From contig NW_002060981.1 in NCBI RefSeq assembly GCF_000150275.1, positions 64,539 through 128,538 of the forward strand: a stretch of 64,000 bases of DNA, in the 5' to 3' direction. The DNA is from Trichoplax adhaerens. Taxonomy: Eukaryota > Placozoa > Uniplacotomia > Trichoplacea > Trichoplacidae. Made by a program: the position numbers and the translations under genes. Below are positions 1 through 15,100 of the stretch, piece after piece (positions within the stretch are counted from its first letter, which is position 1; each line of letters starts with the position of its first letter). The notes beneath the pieces were generated by a model. It saw only the letters and a list, made by a program, of their open reading frames with translations, searched no databases and had not been told where the DNA came from.

Positions 1-387
1 GATATTACAATGCTTTAGTATGATGATTTCATATAGTAATTCATTTAGTTTACTTCATCAACTGGAATACGCGTATTAGCAATTTTAAAAAATACTATTA
101 CCAATTAAAGGCATATCAATGTCGTCATAACAATAGTCTTTCCTATCGTGAAATGAGTAATATTATTTTTTAAAACAATTCTACCAAATGTTGAGCTGTA
201 CAAATTTAAATCTATTAGTAGATGTTAGGCACTCGATCTGTTTATAAATATACAACTTTACCAATTTCATCATATGAGTTAAGTTAAATATTCTTTTTGA
301 TGGCACATTACAAAATAGATTTTATCAAAAAACTACTAATTACATATATGAACTTTCCTTTATCCGCTAATAATTGCAGTTTCAGCT

Positions 388-3599
<3,212 letters not shown>

Positions 3600-3708
3600 C
3601 TATACATGACGAAGACAGCATTGTTAATCAATCAATGATATAACTCTTATAATACTATAGTATAATTAAAGTTAAAACTCACATTAAATAAGTAACAGTG
3701 GCTTTTAC

Positions 3709-4290
3709 CACTTAATGTGTAGCTACCATCGATTATGAGCGGAAACTGTTCCTTGTCATCTCCCTGTAATTAAGAAATAAAGTAGGATCAGTTTATATCT
3801 TTTAATCATTTCATTAGAGATCATTGTTCTATCATAGTAGTATATCATCATAATAAAGTAAAACCTACAAAAACAGCTTGCGAAATATCACAAGCGAGGG
3901 TTCGACTAGTTTTAAATTATAATAGAAAAGATTGCAATATATCCATTGCATATACGTAGCAATCCAACTTTACCAATTGATGACATTCTTCGTCAATATT
4001 AACGCTTTCATTTCCGTCGTATGATAAAGTGCTGCATGCATTGTCGTTCAAATCTTCCCCATAACTAGCATTGCTAGCGCCGCTTGAATAGCTATCTCTG
4101 TCATAATGTTTTAGTAAAATGATGTAGTGTATAGCAAACTCATGCATTATAAATAAGAACAGTATACACATAGAATGTTCTTAAATGCAAGAAGTTTAAG
4201 AAGATTTGCAATTTAATTTAACGCATCTACGATAAACGTAGCACACTTACCCTTCATGTGAATAAGATTTCCGATCTTCTTGATTCGAGC
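3709..4290 (-). CDS. Probable 5' coding exons of the PARG gene (uncertain)
   Basis: Three short exon candidates lie just upstream of the secure PARG exons on the same strand. The first ends at a GTAAGT donor after 4251 and reads ...QEDRKSYSHEG. The second, 4097-3974, lies between an ACAG acceptor and a GTAAAG donor and is rich in Ser, Asn and Asp, as expected of a disordered regulatory N-terminus. The third starts at 3763 (GDDKEQFPLIID...) and ends near 3727 or 3709. Phases join the first two and the second to the third. The junction from the third to the PARG exon at 3599 does not fit, so a small exon is missing or the boundary is wrong. No start codon could be assigned. Confidence 0.4.
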
Positions 4291-4299
4291 TTGTTTTGT

Positions 4300-5400
4300 T
4301 ATAATAAATTTAGTATAGAAATAACAGTTTAATCTTTTATGCTCTCACGTATGATAAGTTGGAGTATCGTTATTAGTAACGCTTAATCAATTAACAGCTA
4401 TCATTTTATATTAAAAACCTGAACAGAAGATTAAAATATTAGTGTTATTCTTAAAGTCACACGGTAGTAGGTTAAAATAAACTACATCCGACAGCGGATT
4501 GACATACCCTGAAGCAGATTTACGATCATTTACTGGAAAATATTGAGTAATTGGTGGTGTGCCAGATTTCAGTGATCGGTTTCCACTTTATGTAAAGGTA
4601 GATAGCATTAAAAAATGACTACGGGCGTATAACAATAATGTCAATGATAAAAAATCACCAAATACTTATCATTATTATATGCAATCCTAAAGTATGTCAG
4701 ACTACAGTCACGTAGGAAGCGACTAATCCAACGTTAAGTTATTGAAGTAAATTCGTAAGTTTATCTATTAACTATGCGTGATATAACTTGTATTAACTAT
4801 CTGCAACGTATCATTTTGTATGCTAGCAATACTCTCCAAATTAAACACTTACTAAGCTTATATACAGTAGTCTTTGCTTATCTCTAAGTAAGGTGCATTT
4901 TATAGCGAGTTACGATAGCATTGTGCTATAACTCATGAAGTAGAGATCTATCTGATATTCTAGCAACAAACTATACATAACAGCGCGGTCTAATAAACAG
5001 TAATTTTACCTATGTATCGTTGTTCTGAAATAGAGATATCAAACTGTAAAACTTCCTGCATATCGTGATAGTAAGGAAACAACAAGATATGCTTTGGTTA
5101 ATAAAGTAAAGTGTACAGAAAAGTATGACAACATAGCTTACGGTCATGATCGTATTTGTTGAGAACTTAGCGTTAATATAGACTATAGATTGATATGTGT
5201 TAACAGCCACTAAAACATGTCTACTTAAATTACGAAACAAGTAAAACTTGTCGATTTTAAAACTGAGTGCGATTAAAAATATCAATCTTACCCCGAATTT
5301 GAAAAACTCATTGCCGTTGTACGCTTATTTCTAGAGGTATCTACCAGTAAATATAAAGCATTAATATACGAGAATATACCATATACAGCATTAAATTACT
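4300..5400. other. Intergenic stretch, nothing recognised
   Basis: AT-rich sequence with no open frame that combines good splice sites with a recognisable protein. It presumably contains the promoter or first exon of the PARG gene, which I could not place. Confidence 0.5.
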
Positions 5401-5404
5401 GTAC

Positions 5405-6640
5405 TGTACTAAACGGTTATGGCACAATCATCTATGACGTCGATTTATTCACAGAGTGCAGCTGCTATTAATAAAGGATGATGATACGTGTATACCACAA
5501 TTCTATACTACTAACAAACCAAGATTTGGTTTTTGGTACTCGTACAGTATTTAACCATCATTGCAAACTCATCAATCGTAAATTCGATACTATTCTACTC
5601 AACGGTCATGTGCTATTAAGTAACTGCATGATACAGGTTTATTTACAGAGTGCAGCTGCTATTAATAAATGGTGGTACAACGGGCGAGATAGCTTGCATT
5701 GATCAAATAGGCAATAGACCACACTTCTATGCTACTAGTATGCGATAACTTGATTTTGGGTACTTGTACAGTATTTAGCCATCATGACAAACATGAAACT
5801 ATTTGAGTCAACAGTTATGTGGTTATCATGTATGATATCGATATCATTCACTGCGTAGCTGCTATTAATTAAAGGCGATGATGTAGGTGGGATGGTTTGC
5901 ATGGAAATACCCTCACTGGTAAATAGGCGAGACTTCTATGCTGCTAACATGCCCAAGATTTCGATTCTTGTTACTTGGAAGTATTAATGCATTATTGCAA
6001 TCTCGTCACTAGCAACTATGAGACTATTCTACGAAGCAGTCATGCTACTACCATATATGGCGTTGATTTCATTCACAGAGCGCAGCTACCATTTATAAAA
6101 GGTGATGATATGGGTGAGATTGTTTGCATGGAAATACCCGAATCAAATAGGCAAGGTGTCTTTTCTGTTAACATACTCAAGACTTTATTTGTTGTTACTG
6201 TACTTGTATTAAGACATTATTGCAAACTCATCAGTGATCAATATGAAATCATCTATGAAACTATTCTACTCAATAATCATGTTGCTAGCACGTATAACGT
6301 CCACTCTATCGACAGAGCGTGGCTGATCAAGATGATACGTGTATGAGTGAGATAGCTTGCACGGAGATATCCTATCTAGTAGGCAAGGCACATGCTAACA
6401 AACCCAAGATTTCGTTTCTTGTTTGTCACTTGTATCGTATGAAGACATGGTGGCAATCTCATCAGTAGTCCATAGGACGCTATTCTACTCAACGGTGATG
6501 TTGCTATCATGTAATATGATGTCGATTTCATTCACACAGCCCGGCTACTATTAGTAAAAGGTGATGAGATGGCTTGCATGGAAATACAGCACTGTGTACT
6601 GTGCAGTCTTTTAGCCATCATTGCAAACTCATCCGTAGCA
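5405..6640. repeat. Decayed tandem repeat, about six units of ~220 bp
   Basis: A block containing 'tcgatttcattcacagag', 'gcagctgctattaataaa', 'ggtgatgatatgg' and 'gcttgcatggaaatac' recurs near 5440, 5640, 5850, 6065, 6310 and 6530. Between these blocks 'ttgcaaactcatcagt' and 'actattctactcaacgg' also recur. Copies differ by many substitutions and small indels. Open frames inside (for example 5975-6346) read along the repeat and are broken in other copies, so I do not treat them as genes. Confidence 0.8.
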
Positions 6641-6835
6641 AATACATGAGAAATTGCAATGATGACAGCCAAACAACATGCTGTAATCATGTCGATTTAC
6701 GCATTATTATTATTGCATTATAACTTTGTTTGTGGTACTTCTATCGTATTCCTGACCAGCCTAGGATAAGGTCTAGAGACCATGTAAATCTCCATTTTAT
6801 GAATAACTACATTATTGTCGTGTTCAATACTAAGG

Positions 6836-7033
6836 AGCGATTGGGATTCAAATGCAGCTTAGGAAGCCGACTATTGAAGAGGTACAGGACATTACTGCAG
6901 TCCAATCAATGTCAATTTCTATTTGCTAAAAGAACTACAACCTTGTCAGGTTCAACAAGAAGCAATTAGAATCCCAATGCAGCTTAGGAAGATCGCCATT
7001 CAAGAGGTCCATGCCTGCAGTTCAATCCTAGCA
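6836..7033. repeat. Two-copy direct repeat, ~75 bp units ~120 bp apart
   Basis: The core 'atgcagcttaggaag' followed by a related 'attgaagaggt / attcaagaggt' and 'ctgcagt' segment appears at about 6836-6912 and 6958-7033. The copies are diverged. The open frames across it carry no recognisable domain. Confidence 0.65.
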
Positions 7034-7554
7034 AGCATACGTGCTTTAGTAGGGAGTCATTTTTCACTACAAGTCAGCCATAGATCAAGTGATGCGCTGC
7101 AGTAGGTGAAGCACTAAAACAGTGACAGAAATGATAGTACATGCCTAGACATGAAACGACGTGACCTTTACCATCACGTACTGGTGTGAGTCGAATCAAT
7201 GGCGATACGATAGTTGATTACCAAATGGCAAGTATCCATTTCGAGCTAAGCTTAGTGTTATATTGGTAGACAGTTTTGTCAAGATGATTACTCTGTTAAT
7301 GACTTTGTATTATTATTATCAATTAGCGAATTGAGAGTACCGTTGGATGGCGGAATAGCGAGGATAGTATCTTATTGGATCGCCAAACAAGTTAAAAGCC
7401 AAAGAAGTGCTTGACGAAAATAACGACACAGTATCGCAGTGGGTTGATCCAGGGACCCGTGAGCAAGAGAGAGTGATGCCACTGGCTCTGTTATGACGAT
7501 GATGTGAAGATGTGACAACCGATGGAACGTCAATCTCCTTGCGACGATGCAGTA

Positions 7555-8040
7555 CAGTATACTGTACCCTACAGTTGTACAGTTATACTGTACTGTACTG
7601 TACTGTACTGTACAGTAGTGCAATCAAGGAATGGTAGTCTCAATATTGTTAATTCAACAATAAAGTAGGTAATGTACAGTACTGTCCTTAATGTCTGTCC
7701 GTACTATACAGTGTACATACAGTACACTGGTAGTCTGGTACAATAGTCTCAATATTGTTAAGTCAACAATAATAAAGTAGGTACTGTACTGTCCAGGATG
7801 TCTGTCCGTACTATACACTGTACACTGTACACTGTACAGTAGACCCAGCCATAATAACCCCGATTACTCAGATACTCAGCGTAAATAGCTTATACTGTAC
7901 AGTGTACAGTACAGTAGTGTAATCAAGGTCTGGTAGTATGGTACAGTACTGTACAGTACAATAGTCTCAATATTGTTAAGTCAACAATAATAAAGTAGGT
8001 ACTGTACTGTCCGTCATGTCTGTCTGTCGATGGTATTTCA
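7555..8040. repeat. GTAC-palindrome cluster with a three-copy hairpin unit
   Basis: Dense runs of GTACTGTAC and GTACAGTAC (7555-7625, 7676-7740, 7775-7850, 7895-7960) surround three copies of a longer unit starting at about 7635, 7744 and 7962. Each unit begins 'tagtctcaatattgtt', contains an inverted repeat TATTGTT/AACAATA, then 'aaagtaggta' and 'gtctgtc'. The copies are about 90% alike by eye. Not coding. It may be a local satellite or remnants of a non-autonomous element. Confidence 0.8.
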
Positions 8041-8268
8041 ACTATCTGTAGATGCGGTCATGTGACTCATGCCGCAGTCCGGTCCGGTTCGGTTCATGCG
8101 ATGCGAGATGATCATGGTACGCGTACTAGAGTTCTTTTTTACTACTATAGTATCAACTGATCAACTCTGCATGTCGGCTAATACCTTCCATACTGTGGAC
8201 AGTACTAAATAGCTCTTGGAAAAGAAGTCCACAACCATTTAACCGTTGCTAACTAGGTACCAATTATG

Positions 8269-8299
8269 GACTACTGAAAAAGAATCTTTTCAGTAGTCC
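8269..8299. repeat. Hairpin with GGACTACT/AGTAGTCC stem
   Basis: A near-perfect inverted repeat reads GGACTACTGAAAA, a short loop, then TTTTCAGTAGTCC. A related hairpin lies at 9071-9101, so this looks like a repeated element rather than a chance palindrome. Confidence 0.7.
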
Positions 8300-9059
8300 C
8301 ATGGCAGAGAAATGCAAAGCACACTGGCAGAAGCGGTGGAGATTGGACAGCTGCTAGTCGGTGTTGAGGCTAAAATTGTTATTATTATTAACTGTAAATT
8401 ACAGTCAATTAACCATAATGAATTGCAACAGAGAGGTCGACGTCATGTTTATGATAGGGACGGTTGTAAACTTTTTTCCAAGCCTCGTCGTTTACTGTAC
8501 TGTATAGTGTATAGTTGATCTGTTTTTTTCTCCTGTTGTAGTGGCGTCGACAGAAAAGAAAAGAGCCTCGGACATACTGGCAGTAACAGTTCGTTTTGCA
8601 CACTTTTGGTGTAAGAGTGCAGTAGCATAGAGAGCGATTGGATTAGTAGAATTCAGAATGTACAGTAATAATTATAAATTTCATTGAAATCATTTGTCAT
8701 GTCGACAGGACCTGGAGGAGATGAAGGATGATCGAGTGAAAATAGTATACTGTACTGTACTCTGCAATCGTAAGTAACAAATTACTGATGCAGTAGCTTA
8801 ACCATGGCCAACTTGTCCTTTGATATAGAATAATATTGCTCTTGGCAGTAAGGCAATGAGGTCAAGGGGACGACAGCTCATTTTGCGCACTAGATGAGCA
8901 ATACCAACCGAAAGTTACGGGCAAAATCAACTGCCAGTACCTCCTTTTCCTTTATCAGCAAGCAACATGATGGACTGGGGACTAGCTGCAACTTTGGTCT
9001 TTTCGACTTCAAATTTCGCATCGTAAAAATGAGGTCAATATTGGCAATGATTACATCAT

Positions 9060-9115
9060 TGCAAGGCCATGGACTACTTCTCGAATTTCTTCCAGTAGTC
9101 CTTTGCAAAGCTAAT
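9060..9115. repeat. Second hairpin related to the one at 8269
   Basis: The arms GGACTACT and AGTAGTCC (9071-9101) are flanked by a further complementary pair, TTGCAAGG and CTTTGCAA. The stem is therefore interrupted but extended. The loop differs from that of the first copy. Confidence 0.65.
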
Positions 9116-9199
9116 ATGCCGCACGCGTGCTCCTACTCAAATGCATCACAGGTGTGCAACCTTCTTAAGTAACTAAATAGATCTAAATAAATAGACCAA

Positions 9200-12100
9200 A
9201 ATGGATGAAATTTTAACCAATCTATAGTAGAGCATAGTGGAGTAAGCGTAAAACACGCTAGACGGACCGATGGAAGAAACTTAACGTTGTATCCGTCCTC
9301 AATTATGTAATCAATTATATAATGATCTTTCGACCATGATGATGAATTATTAATAATAATATTGGTAGAAATATCAATTAGGATGCAATATGATTATTGG
9401 ACTCCATGACGCAAACGCGTATCACTTCCATATAAGTGATCATTTGTAAATAAAGCACCTGTGCAATCTGTCTACTACAATCAATCATCGTTGTGGATCA
9501 GTCGTAAATGCATCTTGAGCAATACCTATTCTTCCTCGACTATTTTTATCATCAGCATGTTGAAAGTTAATTAATTGACAATAACAACACAATAGTTAGC
9601 GTGTAATAAAGGATAATGTATAAAAATGCCCAACATCTCCTTGCATTTCACACCAGAAAGATGGGAAAAATTGGGGATACGGCATAACTTTAACGCTGTA
9701 CTAGTAAACACAAATTAATAATATGGAATAGTCGCAGTTGAATCATTTTTAATTCAATTCTCCAGTGACGTCTAGTACAGTAGAGTATTAATAATTTAAA
9801 ATTGACTATTAGTTGGTCTAGATAGCCATTTGTGTCACCAAAAGAGACATCAATTCTCTTCCTACTTTTCATTTTTTACTTCCAATTGATAGCTGATATC
9901 GATAGCATAACAAGTCGAGACTTTACGATAAGATCAGTCGACCACAATACAAAACCCATATCAATGAAGAAGAACGCTTTGTAACTTCTTCCATCTTAAT
10001 CTGTTGATCCAAATCACACTTTGAAAAGTTTATCTACCATCATTGCATCCTACCCATCGAGTATAGGACAAGGACAACCAAATGATTTAATGTTTTCCCA
10101 CTATCGTCACTGCAATTAGAAAGACGAAGAATATCCTTTATTTATTTCTTGGTGCAAACGAAGAACCGCCATTGCTTTCAATCTATTGGTTCTGTGTCAA
10201 TAAACCGACAATCAAAAGTTGCCAACTCTAGCGATGGATGGCTGTAAGTACTTCGCAACTCACCTAGTTTAATACGTAGAAAACTAAAATAGCAGAAACT
10301 TGAAGCCGTTAATAAAAGTAGCATGTTAAGAAGGATATCGTCCAATCTTGATACTGTGCGCGGTAATACAATAATTTGGATAAATAATTCGATAGATTGT
10401 TGCACACCAGGAACATTCGAACCATAACGATAAAGTTTGATCGTGCTATCCTTCTTGAAGTGGAATCTAGCATAGCAATTTGCAATGATAGATAAATCAA
10501 TCAAATTGGCTCATTCGTTAGAATAAGTTCTACATAAGATACTCATTATCAATTTGCTACTGTTTTTATTATTGAGCGCAATAGCGACTAAAATGACTCA
10601 AGTTATTGACTAGACGTCGTATTTGAAATAATATTTTTGTTATTTGTTAAACATCCAGTATCAATGACAGAGACAACCAAAGAGTAGCTCTGATCCAATT
10701 TACAAATTCAGTTAACTTTGTCATGAAATTATAAACTATGACTAGGCTAGACAATGATCACCATTATTACCGAAGCATGCCCTACCATAATGTAATTTAT
10801 AAATCCAATTGACATTTTCCAAATCATAAACACCCGGATGATTAGTGCAATGATATATCCTTTCGAAAAGATAACATGCAATCATGATTACATCTTTGCT
10901 TTACTTTGGCTTATTGTATAACTGGAGATGCTGAAACCTACAACTAAGATATAGGGGTTCCAATACCTGTGATATTATATTAATTGATGTGTTTTCCATG
11001 TGCAATCTGAATAGGTATTCATGAAAATAATTACATTTTCCACTGGCGATGTATCTTTCCTGTATTTTCATAATTACTCTCTCACCCTACAATAACATAT
11101 CGAATAGAAGATACCGACTACACGGACATTTCATGATAGTCATGATCCGTAACATATTATCTCGGAGGACGTAAAATATTACGACCATCCATTGCGATCT
11201 TAATAATTTAATTTAGCCTTACCACGACTATTATTCCAAAGCTAAATAAAACAATTTGCTAAGAATATTTTTTATTACCGGTACTTTTAATTTTACAAGA
11301 CAACATGTCATTTTATGAATCATAAACAGCTGCTCATTATACTGTATATGAGATAGTATGTAAGGCAATAATTCTCTTTCTCCTAGGCCACTGCTAAGAG
11401 GCAATCGCGAAATTATTAAATGGGTTAAAAGCTACTGACAGTGAAGTTGTATCAAATTGATCTTTTTCTTAATTTGAAAATCGGAAATGATATGATTTGT
11501 TAATACGATTGTACATTAAAAAAGTAGCTAGCAAATCTATTCATGTTCCTATTCAAAATCGTGCTATCCACTGGTAAAGATAAAATTGAACTCAATTTAT
11601 GATCATAAAATGATGACTTTATCACTATCACAACATAAAATGTTTAGTTTGATCCTTCTCCAACTAAGCCTATCTCATTGCAAGATATTTCAATTACATT
11701 ATCTATAAACTATAGCAAGATCATCATGGACACAATTCATCTTAGCTTAAAAATTATCACAATACGATTCTCTTTTAGGTTCAAATTGAAAGCAAACATT
11801 TAGTCAATAATCCTAATCGATTGAAAGTTCAAATGTCGATGACATCCTTATTTTTATTTTATCATGCTAAGGGAACATTAAAACTCTTAATATTTCTTTC
11901 AATAATATGACATTGCTATATTCATTTTCAATAGTAATGAATTACATGTTCTTAGCTTTGATACGAGATTTGTGTACATACACTATGGATACAACATAAA
12001 CAATTAGATTTCCTAAAATGCGATACATAAAATTCTCACTTCTTCTATAGTAGTTTGAATAGAAATAGGGTACAATAAAGAAAAGGAATAAAAAATCTTA

Positions 12101-15100
12101 CCAGCTATCAATGACAGATTATATTCACTGATTACGTCCAAACTACGTGTAATTGATGCTATTTTTAAAAATACAAACACAATCACGATCACATCATTGC
12201 CATCTCTATTTTATTAATTGTGCATAGTAAGAATTGAACAACATAATTGATTGCTTGAACTATTTTTAGTTATAAATGTAGAGGTAATTAAATTAAATTA
12301 TTCATTTTAACATTTGTTCCATATGGTGTTATGCCAATTGTTTGTCATACTATTACTAAACATGATTAGTATAGGATATACGCCAGATCTTCTACCTACA
12401 TGGAAGGTACTAAGGCATCATTGCGTGATAGAAGAGAGTTTATGAAACGACTAGTGCCAATAAGATAGACATGTCAATGCTTTCAGATATTCAACGATCT
12501 CGTAAATTGCGGTAGATCATCATTGTAGGAGATGCTATACTTATCTAAAATAAGGGCTATGTTTAGATGATTTTAAGTTGCATTGAACAGCTATTATTTC
12601 AGCCTTTTATTACACCATACAAGTTAATGGTTATATATTTACTAGAAGGATCTAATATTTTCTCTTTCATTCCGTAGCATAATCCAGCTGTCGATACGAT
12701 GAGTGATCAAAATTAAACTAGATTAAGTTGAAATACATATTCGACTACTCAGATATCAAAAATGACGAATACAGGCTATTTTATAACAAACTAACGTTAA
12801 TTCAGTGACTATCATTTGACTGCCATAAAATACAGATGGTATACGAGCACCAGTAAAAGAAAAATAGTCATTTTAGATATCACATTATGAGTACATATTC
12901 ACTACGAAAATAGCTCTGTATTATATTGTTATTCATCTTCCTTGTTGCCATTTATTTTCATGGCAAATTAAAAATTAGAAAATGGATTATCCGAATATCT
13001 TCTTTAGTAATCCTATCGATGTTAAAAATTGAGCATAGTGTTTCTCTCACAATGATTGTCTAGCTAACCTAAGCGATAACTGAATTATTATAGTAGTAGA
13101 GTTAATAGCAATCAACTTATTACGTATATCCGTCCTGTTCCGAATAATCATCATTTCATTATTTACCGGCCCATAGATTTAGCTAAATTAAATAATAATT
13201 ATAATACGGGCAACTACAGAATTGTAGATGTTAAGATTGATGCTAATCTAGCTTACTAGTAAAGTAAACGCTGTTTCAAGTTAGTCTTTAAAGATAATGA
13301 CATGATATAACCTTCTTCACTGCTATTGATGAGTACGCTTTAGTTTCTGATAATTTATAGCTAGCCAATCACAATCTTAGAATCAAGAATGTAGCAACGA
13401 ATAAATAGCAGTGGAAGCTAGTGAGGTATATTATGGTAAATATACTCATATCAAAGTTTCGTTTCTAATTAATAGCAATTTAGTTAGGCCTTTTATTTTA
13501 TGGAAACGAAATAGTAATTTATTCACGTAAAGACGACTATTTATTGCTAACATCACTATCAATTTTTAACAATACTCCTTGATATTGATGGAATCTTGAG
13601 GTTACAATAATCGCGATAATGTTTCATGACTGGATTATCTTTCTATAAACCCGCTGTTATGGTGGATGACTTTAAAGTCTTTATAGTGTTTCTGACGCAT
13701 TACAGTCATAGTTTATTTATATCCAAAAGCTCTACATTACTGTGTTTTATGCACTTAAGACGATAGAAAAATGCTAATACTCACATTCTGATCTAAATTA
13801 TCAACACAAGGCTTAAAACAGATTTTAACTACGAATGATTAAGGCTTGAAGTCAACTTAAATTTGAGTATGATCAAAGTTTTTACATCATATAGGGAAAA
13901 AAGATAATTTAAAGCTTATACCTCAGACTGTGTTTATGTGCAGCGTGTATGTGCTCATAATTAATTTTACAAGTGAATAATGCAAGCTCTACTAGCATTT
14001 ACTAGTATTCTGTAAAAAACTTGCGTCGATGAATGCGATCATTTGTTAATCAACAATATTTTTACTCCTATATAACTGGTATTAGCATAAATTGTAAATA
14101 TATTCGTATGTATATCAGTACCGAACTACCTTCTACACGGATATAGATTAGTAGTATTTATCATCGCCAACAGCTGCTAAAATTTTTTCAAATTCGTTTT
14201 AGACTTCACTATTTAGTTATGTTTTATTATGAGACAGCATCATTCTTCATTCATAGAAGGTATTATTAGTACTATAATTCAGAGTGGGAAAGTGGCATGT
14301 GCTATCCTGAGATTAATTGTAGTTATCGATTTTGGGACAAAATGCAGCTGTAAGTATTAGCATCGGATTGAGTTTTAACCATTTTTATCAGCAATGTTAG
14401 TGAAATGAACAGTCTAATCTTGTTACTTAGCTATTTGATACTGTCTCTATTTTGATTCAAACTCGTTGATTCCATTGGATATTAGCAAAAATGAGATCCA
14501 GTTAATCCATAAAATGGATTCAAGATATCAAGTATTAGATTTAGTTTAAATTAATAATTGACGTAATAGATCAACTCAATTATGGAAAAAAATACAAAGT
14601 AAATAAAAACATGTGCATCTGTTACACATGATACATATTCATTTACGTATAAGGTGTTGAGCATAATTGAGAAAAGAAAATAACTCAAGATTTATTGTTA
14701 CATAACTACCTATGTATACTTACATTGGAAAGATCATATTACGATAATAATGACGACTTTGGTGCCATTACGACATTGTAAAATTTTTAAAGCATTATGA
14801 TGTATTCAACAATATAGGCGTAATTTGGAAAGACTGTCTATGCACTAGAACAACTTTAAATGTATATCCCCAAATTAAACCAATATATGAGTAACTTTTT
14901 AAAAATGTTAACATAGTTGATAGATATAAACTAAATAGTTTGAAAGACTGCTACCATAACAGTAGTAAACTTATATGGATGAAATTGAACGCACATGTGT
15001 ATTACTGCTTAATACGATGCGAATAATCTAAAGCTGGTAGATTGGATGTTTTAAAAGATCATATTATGATGATGATGATGACGGTGGTAAGGACGCTGAA

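Noticed and set aside
5975-6346. 123-codon open frame
   Set aside because: Runs along a decayed tandem repeat and is interrupted in the other copies.
10178-10504. 108-codon minus-strand open frame with a possible GTGAGT donor inside
   Set aside because: Hydrophobic and low-complexity, with no recognisable domain. No acceptor and partner exon could be joined with confidence.
12390-12470. Short open frame reading MEGTKASLRDRREFMKRLVP with dibasic sites
   Set aside because: Only 22 codons, no signal peptide and no partner exons. Probably chance.
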